64,000 bases of DNA from the NCBI GenBank assembly GCA_963741135.1, contig CAVUHC010000002.1, forward strand, positions 62,001-126,000, read 5' to 3'. Below are positions 18,129 to 25,254 of the stretch, piece by piece (the stretch's first letter is position 1; each line of letters opens with the position of its first letter). This DNA is from Gp6-AA40 sp963741135. GTDB taxonomy: Bacteria > Acidobacteriota > Vicinamibacteria > Vicinamibacterales > UBA2999. A program made the position numbers and the translations under genes. The notes below the pieces were generated by a model, which was not told the DNA's origin, made no database searches, and was given only the letters and a program-made list of their open reading frames with translations.

Positions 18129-18185
18129 CGCCGACCACAACCGACTCGGTCCGGGTAATCGTTCAACTCCCATAGAGGCCTATCT

Positions 18186-18330
18186 TTAGGTCGCCTTGGG
18201 GAGAGCAGGGGAAGTGGGTGAAAATCCCACGCGGTCCCGCCACTGTAAGCGAAGCGACGCTTCGCGAGTCAGGAAACCTGCCCCGCGGCTCTTGTCCCTT
18301 TCACCGGCGCGTGAGACGCCGGAAGGAGAC
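18186..18330 (+). ncRNA. Cobalamin (AdoCbl) riboswitch
   Basis: The conserved core is present in order: GGGGAAGTGGGTGAAAATCC, then CACGCGGTCCCGCCACTGTA, then GTCAGGAAACCTGCCCC. It ends in a CCGGCG/CGCCGG hairpin whose 3' arm abuts the GGAAGGAG ribosome site of the first gene, suggesting translational control. It would shut the uptake operon off when cobalamin is plentiful. Confidence 0.95.
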
Positions 18331-18333
18331 GCA

Positions 18334-19143
18334 ATGGCTCTTTCAGCGGCAGGCATGCTGCGCGCTGAGGCCGTCTCGTTCGGCTATGCGGGTGAACGCA
18401 CGGCGTTTTCGCTCGCTGACGTCAGCGTCGAGATTACGCCAGGATCGCTTACGGGACTGTTGGGTCCCAACGGCTGCGGCAAGACAACCCTCCTCAAGCT
18501 GCTCTGCGGAGTACTGCGACCGCATGGCGGCGCCGTCATGCTCGACGATCGGCCGCTTTCGTCATTCACGCGACGGGAACTGGCACGGCACATAGCGGTC
18601 GTTCCGCAGGAAACACACCCGGCCTTCGATTACTCGACGATGGAGATGGTGCTGATGGGGCGCCATCCTCACCTCGGCGCGTTTCAGCTCGAGGGACCCT
18701 CGGACTTCGCTATTGCGCGCGAGTCGCTCACTGTGACCGGTACGGCGGACCTCGCCGATCGCAACTACATGACGCTCAGTGGCGGCGAAAAGCAGCGCGT
18801 GATCATCGCAAGCGCGCTGGCGCAGGCCACCGAACTGCTCCTGCTCGACGAGCCGACGGCGTCGCTCGATCTCGGCTACCAGCTCGAGGTCGCGTCATTG
18901 CTTGCGCGCCTCAATCGCGAGCGGCAGGTGACGATGGTCCTTGCGACGCATGATTTGAATCTCGCAGCGTCACTGTGCGATCGGCTGGTGCTGCTGCGCG
19001 GCGGGCGGGTACTGGCTCAGGGTCCGACAAACGACGTGCTTACCGGGACCATGGTGCAGCAGTTGTACGACGTGGACGCTGACGTGCAGTTTCATCCGCG
19101 CGCCGGCCACCTCACCGTCATTCCCGTGAGCCGGACCCGATGA
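18334..19143 (+). CDS. btuD: Cobalamin ABC transporter ATP-binding protein
   Basis: ATG 18334 follows GGAAGGAG; the longer frame from 18196 is riboswitch sequence. The 269-residue ATPase has Walker A GPNGCGKTT, Q-loop VVPQETHP, signature LSGGEKQR, Walker B LLLLDEPTASLDLG and the switch His in ATHDLN. The FecE/BtuD-like length and fold, together with the riboswitch and binding proteins, identify the substrate as a corrinoid. It acts at the inner face of the cytoplasmic membrane with BtuC. The next gene starts 25 bases on. Confidence 0.92.
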   Translation: MALSAAGMLRAEAVSFGYAGERTAFSLADVSVEITPGSLTGLLGPNGCGKTTLLKLLCGVLRPHGGAVMLDDRPLSSFTRRELARHIAVVPQETHPAFDYSTMEMVLMGRHPHLGAFQLEGPSDFAIARESLTVTGTADLADRNYMTLSGGEKQRVIIASALAQATELLLLDEPTASLDLGYQLEVASLLARLNRERQVTMVLATHDLNLAASLCDRLVLLRGGRVLAQGPTNDVLTGTMVQQLYDVDADVQFHPRAGHLTVIPVSRTR

Positions 19144-19168
19144 ACATCCCGACCCTGTGGCGCGGACG

Positions 19169-20263
19169 ATGAGTACCTCCACAGTGCGGCGCGGACCCTT
19201 TCCTGGCTCGCCGAAGCCGCAGAGCGGCGAAGGCGGCGGGTCCGTGGAACAGGCCGAGGGCCCTTCGATTCGTACGCGGCTTGCTGTCACGATCGCCGGC
19301 TACGGCGCGCTCGCCGTCGTCACCTGCGTGCTGGCGCCGCTGGTCGGAAGCACACAGATCAGTCTGGCGCGCGTATTCGACCGGTCGATCCCATTTGCCG
19401 ACAACGTCGACGCCCAGATCTTTTTCGTCGCGCGAATGCCGCGTGTGCTGTCTGGCGCTGTCGTGGGCGCGACGCTGGCATCGGCCGGTGTTGTGATGCA
19501 GGCGCTCCTGCGGAATCCTCTGGCGACCCCGTTCACGCTCGGCGTGTCGGCCGGCGCCGCGCTTGGCGCGATCCTGGTGATTACCTTCAGCACCGCCGTG
19601 AGCCTGGGCGCACTGTCGCCGGTGCCCCTTGCGAGCCTCGCGGGAGCGCTCCTCGCGTCTGCAATCGTCTACGGTCTCGCGACCCGGCCGGGGCGCACGA
19701 TGTCGACGATGGTCTTGCTGCTCGCAGGCGTCACGCTCAATTCGTTTTTCTCCGCGCTCATCCTGTTCGTCCAATACATGGCCGACTTCGCGCAGACGTA
19801 TCGGACTGTGCGCTGGTTGATGGGCGACCTCGACGTCGGAAGCTTCGGTCCGATTGTCGCGTCGCTCCCGCTCGTCCTGATCGCGTTCGCGATGTTCGCG
19901 GTTCTGCCGCGATCGCTCAACTTGCTCAGCGTCGGGACCGACGCCGCCTCGACGCGCGGCGTCGACGTCGGCCGGACGCAGCGACTGGCGTTTCTGAGCT
20001 CATCGCTTGCCACGAGTGCGGCGGTCTCGCTCGCCGGTCCGATCGGCTTCGTCGGCATCGTCGTGCCCCACCTCGTGAGATTGATGGTTGGCGTTGATCA
20101 CCGGATTGTGCTGCCGGCATCCGCGCTTTTTGGGGCAGCCTTTCTCGTCGGCTGCGATCTGGTTGCGCGCACGGTGCTGGCGCCTGTCGAGGTGCCGGTC
20201 GGTGTCGTCACCGCCATGCTCGGAGGGCCGTTCTTCTTATGGCTGCTCGTGCGACGGAGTTAG
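19169..20263 (+). CDS. btuC: Cobalamin ABC transporter permease
   Basis: The 364-residue FecCD-family permease has about 9-10 helices and the family signatures RMPRVLSGAVVGATLASAG, MQALLRNPLATPFTLGVSAG and GPIGFVGIVVPHLVR. ATG 19169 is used; GTG 19157 is an alternative. Residues 6-25 are encoded by a palindromic element and precede the first helix (IRTRLAVTIAGYGALAVV), so the true start could also be later. It forms the channel with BtuD and accepts cargo from the binding protein encoded next. Confidence 0.92.
   Translation: MSTSTVRRGPFPGSPKPQSGEGGGSVEQAEGPSIRTRLAVTIAGYGALAVVTCVLAPLVGSTQISLARVFDRSIPFADNVDAQIFFVARMPRVLSGAVVGATLASAGVVMQALLRNPLATPFTLGVSAGAALGAILVITFSTAVSLGALSPVPLASLAGALLASAIVYGLATRPGRTMSTMVLLLAGVTLNSFFSALILFVQYMADFAQTYRTVRWLMGDLDVGSFGPIVASLPLVLIAFAMFAVLPRSLNLLSVGTDAASTRGVDVGRTQRLAFLSSSLATSAAVSLAGPIGFVGIVVPHLVRLMVGVDHRIVLPASALFGAAFLVGCDLVARTVLAPVEVPVGVVTAMLGGPFFLWLLVRRS
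19185..19244. repeat. Long-form GCGGACCC palindromic element inside btuC
   Basis: It begins GCGGCGCGGACCC and ends GGGTCCG, with CGCCGAAGCCGC/GCGGCGAAGGCGG in the middle. It is translated in frame as RGPFPGSPKPQSGEGGGS. A second long copy, in the same reading frame, encodes the end of CysM (32601-32657). Confidence 0.8.
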
Positions 20264-20378
20264 CCACAATGGCCGCCAAGACGAATCAGCCACGAAGAAC
20301 ACTAAGGACGTTCTTGGCGTTCCTTACGTTTCTTTGTGTCCTTTGTGGCCAAAACGTCTTTGTGGCTCTCGTGGCGCA
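20263..20378. repeat. CCACGAAG-type imperfect palindrome encoding the BtuF signal peptide
   Basis: AGCCACAATGGCCGCCAAGA and CAGCCACGAAGAACACTAAG face CCTTACGTTTCTTTGTGTCC and TTTGTGGCCAAAACGTC. This is an imperfect inverted repeat of the same type as the element at 45.8 kb. It covers the start codon and the first 36 codons of btuF. Confidence 0.75.
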
Positions 20379-21201
20379 GGAGCGCGTCGCGACGCGGATC
20401 GTGTCGCTCGTCCCCGCCCTGACCGAGATGCTCTTCGCTGTCGGCGCGGGATCTCAGGTCGTCGGCGTCAGCAGCTACGACGATTTTCCACCCGAGGTGC
20501 AGTCGCGTCCCCGGGTCGGAGCACTGCTCGATCCAGACGTCGAGCGGATCCTCTCCCTGAAGCCGGACCTCGTTCTCCTGTACGGCTCGCAGACCGACCT
20601 CGAGGGACAGTTCGCACGCGCCGGCATCCGCGTCTACAAGTACCGCCACGCGGGCATCGCCAATGTGCTGCAGACCATTCGCGAGATTGGCGCGCTGAGT
20701 GGTCACAAGGTCGAAGGCGATCGCGTCACTGCCGAACTGCAGGCACAGCTCGATGCAGTTCGCGCGCGGGTACGCGGCCGACCGAGGCCGCGCACGATGC
20801 TGGTCATGGGCCGCGATGCGATGGCGCTGCGCGGCGTCTATGTGAGCGCCGGCGTCGGCTTCCTGCACGAACTTCTGGACGTGGCCGGCGCGGAGGACGT
20901 GTTCGCCGATGTGAAACGTGAGGGTATCCAACCGTCGAACGAGACGATGATCGTCCGCGCGGCGCAGGTCATCATCGAGCTGCACCCGGGCGATGAACCG
21001 GCGCCGGAGGTCCTCCAGAAGGAGCGATCGGTCTGGTCTCTGCTCTCCTCTGTTCCAGCCGTCCGGAACGGACGGGTGCACCTGCTGTACGGCGGCTACC
21101 TCATGTCGCCGGGTCCGCGTCTGGCGGCCGCGGCGGGAACGCTCGCACGCGTTCTCCATCCCGACGCCTTCGTAGGGGAGGACCTGAAGGTCCGCCCCTA
21201 G
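20269..21201 (+). CDS. btuF: Periplasmic cobalamin-binding protein BtuF-like
   Basis: The 310-residue COG0614 protein starts at ATG 20269. Its signal peptide is RRTLRTFLAFLTFLCVLCGQNVFVALVAQ. The mature part begins ATRIVSLVPALTEMLFAVGAG and has DPDVERILSLKPDLVLLYGSQ, both typical of class III binding proteins for B12. It would deliver corrinoids to BtuCD. The signal peptide is encoded within a repeat palindrome, which is unusual. The next gene encodes a second homologue without a signal peptide. Confidence 0.9.
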   Translation: MAAKTNQPRRTLRTFLAFLTFLCVLCGQNVFVALVAQERVATRIVSLVPALTEMLFAVGAGSQVVGVSSYDDFPPEVQSRPRVGALLDPDVERILSLKPDLVLLYGSQTDLEGQFARAGIRVYKYRHAGIANVLQTIREIGALSGHKVEGDRVTAELQAQLDAVRARVRGRPRPRTMLVMGRDAMALRGVYVSAGVGFLHELLDVAGAEDVFADVKREGIQPSNETMIVRAAQVIIELHPGDEPAPEVLQKERSVWSLLSSVPAVRNGRVHLLYGGYLMSPGPRLAAAAGTLARVLHPDAFVGEDLKVRP

Positions 21202-21203
21202 AA

Positions 21204-21992
21204 ATGCCACGCTATCCCTCACGTATCGTCTGCCTGACCGAGGAAACGACTGAAACGCTGTATCTGCTGGGCGAAGGCGATCGGGTGGTGGGCGTATCCG
21301 GGTATACCGTCCGGCCACCGGAGGCGCGTCACAAGCCGCGTGTCTCGGCGTTCATCAACGCGCGCTTCGACAAGATCGAAGCGCTCAGTCCCGATCTCAT
21401 CCTCGCCTTCTCCGACTTGCAGGCGGACATCGCAGCGGAGCTCGTTCGGCGCGGGTACAGCGTGGTTGTGTTCAATCAGCGCAGCGTCCCGGAAATCCTG
21501 CAGATGATCAGGATGCTCGGCGGGCTGATCGGGTGCAGCGATCGCGCGGACGAGCTCGCGTCGCGGCTCGAGGCAGATCTCGATCGCGTTCGTGCAGCGG
21601 CCGCGCAGTCTCCGCGCCGGCCGCGTGTTTATTTCGAGGAATGGGATGACCCGCTCATTTCGGGCATCCAGTGGGTCGAGGAGCTGATTGAGATTGCCGG
21701 CGGCGACCCGATTTTTCCGGAACTGCGGCACGCAAAGCTGGGCAAGGACCGCATCATCACCGCCGAGGAAGTCGCGCGGCGCAATCCTGACGTGATCGTC
21801 GCGTCGTGGTGCGGCAAGGCCGTGCGGAAGGACAAGATCGCGTCGCGTTCGGGCTGGGAGAACGTCACCGCGGTCCGCAACGGCGCGATTCACGAGATCA
21901 AATCCGCGTTCATCCTGCAGCCCGGTCCCGCCTCGCTGACCGAGGGGCTCCGGCAGCTGCAGGAAATCATTGTCGGGGTCAGACTCGCGTGA
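21204..21992 (+). CDS. Cobalamin-binding-protein homologue without signal peptide
   Basis: The 262-residue protein begins MPRYPSRIVCLTEETTETLYLLGEGDRVVGVSGY. It is a COG0614 fold (FDKIEALSPDLILAFSDLQ, RVYFEEWDDPLISGIQWVEELIEIAGG) with no export signal. The start at 21204 lies two bases after the btuF stop, so translation is coupled. Cytoplasmic homologues of this type occur in cobalamin operons of other bacteria; an intracellular corrinoid-handling role is possible but unproven. Export by an unusual route cannot be excluded. Confidence 0.75.
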   Translation: MPRYPSRIVCLTEETTETLYLLGEGDRVVGVSGYTVRPPEARHKPRVSAFINARFDKIEALSPDLILAFSDLQADIAAELVRRGYSVVVFNQRSVPEILQMIRMLGGLIGCSDRADELASRLEADLDRVRAAAAQSPRRPRVYFEEWDDPLISGIQWVEELIEIAGGDPIFPELRHAKLGKDRIITAEEVARRNPDVIVASWCGKAVRKDKIASRSGWENVTAVRNGAIHEIKSAFILQPGPASLTEGLRQLQEIIVGVRLA

Positions 21993-22051
21993 TGCCATGC
22001 AGGCGAGTCAGACTTGGGTGACGCCTTGTAAGCGAGTCAGACTCGGGTACA
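21978..22051. repeat. 29-bp tandem repeat (2.5 copies) spanning two gene ends
   Basis: Units begin GTCAGACTCGCGTGATGCC or GTCAGACTTGGGTGACGCC and end GCGA, with a partial third unit. The array supplies the last codons of the binding-protein homologue and, on the other strand, the last codons of the YjdF-like gene. Confidence 0.85.
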
Positions 22052-22678
22052 CCCCGACTCAAGGTTTGCGATCTGGCGATCGTGCACGCGCGCCAGCAGG
22101 ACCTGCGCGGCGATGGCGCCGATCAACGCCATGAACATGTCCGCCTGCGTGTCGAACGGATCGCCCTGCGTGCCGAGAAACGCGTCCGCCGAATCACCGC
22201 CAATCAGCGCCGACCACCATTCGATGAACTCGTAACACGCGCTGATCGCCAGGCACACGCTCAGAACGATGAAGAAGAGCCACTTCCCTGGCTTCAGAGG
22301 AGAGCGTCTGAGCAGGATCTCGCGGGCGATCACCGCCGGCACGAAGCCCTGCGCAAAATGGCCGATCCGATCGTAGTGGTTGCGCGTGAACCCAAAGACG
22401 CCCTGGATCCAGAAGCCGAGCGGCACCTCCGCGTACGTGTAATGACCGCCAAGCATCAGGATCAGCGCATGCACGAAGATGAGGCGGTACGCGAGCGGCG
22501 TGAACGGAAATCGCCGCGCGGTGACGACGAGCAGCGGCACCGCGATGAAGATCGGCGCGACCTCCAGGATCCACGTCGTCCGATCGGCGGGATTGATCCC
22601 TGACCATACCAGCAGCGCCGAACCAATGACGAGAAGCGTGATGAGCTCCGTGCGACGGGTCGCAGATGGTTGAGACAC
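22037..22678 (-). CDS. DUF2238 (YjdF-like) inner membrane protein
   Basis: The 213-residue protein has about six helices and the DUF2238 motifs GGHYTYAEVPLGFW, RNHYDRIGHFAQGFVPA, YEFIEWW and GTQGDPFDTQADM. The family function is unknown; acidic and His residues at membrane edges are conserved. Its last residues (ESGCTRV) are encoded by the 29-bp tandem repeat, so the native C-terminus may have been changed. It starts just past mqnD on the same strand and may be co-transcribed with the mqn genes upstream. Confidence 0.85.
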   Translation of the reverse strand: MSQPSATRRTELITLLVIGSALLVWSGINPADRTTWILEVAPIFIAVPLLVVTARRFPFTPLAYRLIFVHALILMLGGHYTYAEVPLGFWIQGVFGFTRNHYDRIGHFAQGFVPAVIAREILLRRSPLKPGKWLFFIVLSVCLAISACYEFIEWWSALIGGDSADAFLGTQGDPFDTQADMFMALIGAIAAQVLLARVHDRQIANLESGCTRV

Positions 22679-22681
22679 GCG

Positions 22682-23521
22682 TCAGGCCGCGATGAACAAC
22701 GACTGCTTCACCTCTGGAATGATGCCGCCAGCCGCAGCGCGCTCGAACAGGAGCTCCACGGCGCGCTTCCCTTCGACGCCGAGATCGATTGAATACTCGT
22801 TCACGTACAGGTCGATGTGCCGGTACATCACGTCTTCGCTCATCTCCTGGGCGTGCTCGCGCACGAACGGCAGGCTCGCGGCACGATGGGCAAACGCATA
22901 TTCGACACTCCGACGCAGCACGCGGTTCACGGCGCGCTGCACCTCGCCTGGAAGAGAGCGATTGACGACGATCCCGCCGAGCGGAATCGGCGCGCCAGTT
23001 TCGCCTTCCCAGAATTCGCCGAGGTCGATGATCTTCTTCAAGCCCTTCGCCGCGTAGGTGAAGCGGTTCTCGTGAATGATGAGCCCCGCGTCGAACCGCC
23101 CGTCGAGCACGGCGGTCTCGATGTCCGAAAACAGCAGCTCCGTCCTGTTCAGCGCCGCCGGGAACGCCAGGCCGAGTAGGAAGTTCGCCGTCGTGTACCT
23201 GCCAGGAATCGCGATCGCGAGCGTCCCCGCCGCGACCTCGTCCAACGGGATCGACCGCTTCGAGATCAGGAGCGGACCGCAGTTGCGTCCAAGCGCGCTG
23301 CCGGCATCCAGCAGGACGTAGTCGCGCGTGCAGTACGCGTACGCGTGATAACTCAGCTTCGTCACGTCCGCCTGGCCGGCAAACGCCGCCTTGTTCAGCG
23401 CTTCGACGTCCGCCATGCGGATCGAAAACTCCAGGTCTTCGAGATCGATCCGCCGATTGACGATGGCGTCGAACATGAAGCAATCGTTCGGGCACGGAGA
23501 AAAGCCGAGGGACAGTTTCAT
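22682..23521 (-). CDS. mqnD: 1,4-dihydroxy-6-naphthoate synthase MqnD
   Basis: The 279-residue protein begins MKLSLGFSPCPNDCFMFDAI, the MqnD N-terminus. It contains KLSYHAYAY, GRNCGPLLISKR, the substrate-binding segment PGRYTTANFLLGLAFP and DAGLIIHENRFTY. It converts cyclic dehypoxanthine futalosine to dihydroxynaphthoate in menaquinone synthesis. Its start overlaps the end of mqnB as ATGA, so the pair is coupled. Confidence 0.93.
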   Translation of the reverse strand: MKLSLGFSPCPNDCFMFDAIVNRRIDLEDLEFSIRMADVEALNKAAFAGQADVTKLSYHAYAYCTRDYVLLDAGSALGRNCGPLLISKRSIPLDEVAAGTLAIAIPGRYTTANFLLGLAFPAALNRTELLFSDIETAVLDGRFDAGLIIHENRFTYAAKGLKKIIDLGEFWEGETGAPIPLGGIVVNRSLPGEVQRAVNRVLRRSVEYAFAHRAASLPFVREHAQEMSEDVMYRHIDLYVNEYSIDLGVEGKRAVELLFERAAAGGIIPEVKQSLFIAA

Positions 23522-24198
23522 GCGTGATCGAGAATCTTGAGCGCGGTCTCACCCAGGCCGCGAATTGCCTCCGCGATCTTCCATGCGCCGCGATTCCGTT
23601 TCTCGACCACGTTCGAGACCGCGCGCACCTCGGCGCACGGGAGGCGGTGGATCAGGCAGGCATACATGAACGCGGCGCCTTCCATGCTTTCCACGTGCGG
23701 CCTGAAGCGCTGCACGACCGCGGCGATCGATCGCTCGTTGCCGTGAACGGTGTTCACCGTGATGCCGTCCACCGACGGCAGGCCGCGCAGCACGGAGTTC
23801 GGAGGCGGCGCGACGTTCAGCATCCGTCCGCCTTGAAACGGAAACTCGTCCTCGCCTAGCAGCGTCAACTCCTGGATGGTGAGGAACGCTCCATCGTCTT
23901 CGGCGCCAAGCTCGGAAAGGCACTCCGAGACGACGTGCACAACGCTTCCTGGCGCAAGGGTACGATCGAAGCTCCCGCACACCCCGAGGTTGAGCGCCAT
24001 GTCGAAGTGCTCCGTGGCCAGGACGCGCGAGCACCACGCCGCGGTCGCGACCATGCCGACACCCGGCGTCAGTACGTCGACGCGGTGCGCGCCGCGTGTG
24101 TACCTGCTCACGCGCGAGTCACCTTCCGACTCGAAGCGGAGCCCTGCGACAAACGGATCGATTTCCGCGCGGGTAGCCGCCACGACCAGGATTCGCAT
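23518..24198 (-). CDS. mqnB: Futalosine hydrolase MqnB
   Basis: The 226-residue nucleoside phosphorylase-fold protein begins MRILVVAATRAEIDPF. It contains LTPGVGMVATAAW, NLGVCGSF, SVVHVVSE, VESMEGAAFMYA and the Asn-equivalent AVSNVVEKRNRGAWKI. MqnB releases the purine base from (amino)futalosine. It is encoded directly upstream of mqnD with a four-base overlap; mqnE lies 5.5 kb away on the same strand. Confidence 0.92.
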   Translation of the reverse strand: MRILVVAATRAEIDPFVAGLRFESEGDSRVSRYTRGAHRVDVLTPGVGMVATAAWCSRVLATEHFDMALNLGVCGSFDRTLAPGSVVHVVSECLSELGAEDDGAFLTIQELTLLGEDEFPFQGGRMLNVAPPPNSVLRGLPSVDGITVNTVHGNERSIAAVVQRFRPHVESMEGAAFMYACLIHRLPCAEVRAVSNVVEKRNRGAWKIAEAIRGLGETALKILDHA

Positions 24199-24211
24199 CC
24201 AGGTCGAAATT

Positions 24212-24613
24212 CTATTTCTTGTTGCTGCGATCGGCGAGCCAGCGAAGGAGCGCGCTGAAATCAGCGATGGGTGCGCTGAACTCCTGGGGCGTGACGTGGT
24301 AGATCATCTCGCCGTGCGTGGGAGCCCCGTACGGTACTGGTCCGGTCTGGAGGTTGTCTTCCTTGGTGAAGAACTCGATCCGCGGCGCGGCTCCGTAGAC
24401 GTCGATCGTGTAGCGGATGTGCAGGCCGTTCCGCGATTCAGTGCTCTGAGTCTGTCGAAGCTCGCGCGTGATCTTGGCAAGGTCTATCGGCAGGCGACTC
24501 ACATCGACCGGGATCGCCGGGCGGCTCACGTCGGCCGAGGTCTGCTGCGCGGCCGCCGTATGCGCGACGCCGATGATGAGCAACCCGATGAGTGAGGCCC
24601 GCTTGAGTTGCAT
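24212..24613 (-). CDS. Small exported protein of unknown function
   Basis: The 133-residue product has a signal peptide (residues 4-22, cleavage after AAA). The mature domain is YTIDVYGAAPRIEFFTKEDN, then YHVTPQEFSAPIADFSALLRWLADR. No known motif is seen. It lies between mqnB and the end of the isc operon on the same strand, and could be the last gene of either transcript. Confidence 0.6.
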   Translation of the reverse strand: MQLKRASLIGLLIIGVAHTAAAQQTSADVSRPAIPVDVSRLPIDLAKITRELRQTQSTESRNGLHIRYTIDVYGAAPRIEFFTKEDNLQTGPVPYGAPTHGEMIYHVTPQEFSAPIADFSALLRWLADRSNKK

Positions 24614-24637
24614 GGCTGTTGAGACGTCAGTCTAAAC

Positions 24638-24841
24638 CTACTGGTTGTCCTTCCATTCTTCGTACCAAGCCATCTGGATAGCCTCGAGCTTCGGCTCGTT
24701 CGACGTCTTGGGGTCGTCGTCGAACCCGTCGAGCTGAAGCACCCGCTCGCGCAGGTCGGTGAATCTTACGGTGAGGGGGTCGATATCGGGGAATTTTTCC
24801 TGTAACGCGATGCCGATATCTTCAGTATCGGTCCATTTCAC
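24638..24841 (-). CDS. iscX: Fe-S assembly protein IscX
   Basis: The 67-residue acidic protein MKWTDTEDIGIALQEKFPDI...FTDLRERVLQL...AWYEEW matches IscX in length and in the C-terminal AWYEEW. IscX binds IscS and iron and modulates cluster assembly. It is the last gene of the isc operon, with its start overlapping the fdx stop by four bases (ATGA). Confidence 0.9.
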   Translation of the reverse strand: MKWTDTEDIGIALQEKFPDIDPLTVRFTDLRERVLQLDGFDDDPKTSNEPKLEAIQMAWYEEWKDNQ

Positions 24842-25254
24842 GGACGCACCTCTGCCTCTTTGGTCTCCTCTTCCTTACGATCCGACTTGCCGAGCTGAAT
24901 CGCGCCGCCTTCCTGTACGTAATTGCGCGTATACATCGGGAACTCGACCACGACGTCGCCCTTCACAACCGCCTGGCATCCCAGTCTCGACGTCGTCGTC
25001 AGCTCCCATGCCGTGTCGAGTCGATCCGCTTCTTTGTCCTCCATCTCGCTCAGGTTTTCCATGCCCTTACGGACGATGACGTGGCAGGTCGTGCAGGCAC
25101 AGCTCCCGCCGCAGGCGTGCTCCAGGTGAACTCCGCGGTTCATCGCCACATCGAGGAAGGACTCGGGCAGCCCGTGCTCCTTGTATTCGAGCTTGCCGTG
25201 CTCGAACTCCACGGTCTGCTCTTTCCCGTCGATGATGAAAGTCACTTTGGGCAT
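24838..25254 (-). CDS. fdx: ISC-type [2Fe-2S] ferredoxin
   Basis: ATG 25254 overlaps the hscA stop as TGATG. The 138-residue protein has the adrenodoxin-type cluster pattern C48-x5-C54-x2-C57 (HACGGSCACTTCHV) and C93 in SRLGCQAV. It donates electrons for cluster assembly on IscU. A charged C-terminal tail (KSDRKEEETKEAEV) is longer than in enteric Fdx. An extra Cys (52) sits inside the cluster loop. Confidence 0.92.
   Translation of the reverse strand: MPKVTFIIDGKEQTVEFEHGKLEYKEHGLPESFLDVAMNRGVHLEHACGGSCACTTCHVIVRKGMENLSEMEDKEADRLDTAWELTTTSRLGCQAVVKGDVVVEFPMYTRNYVQEGGAIQLGKSDRKEEETKEAEVRP

Noticed and set aside
18196..18333. N-terminal extension of the cobalamin ATPase
   Set aside because: This stretch is the riboswitch core. 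ATG 18334 has a good ribosome site and matches family length.
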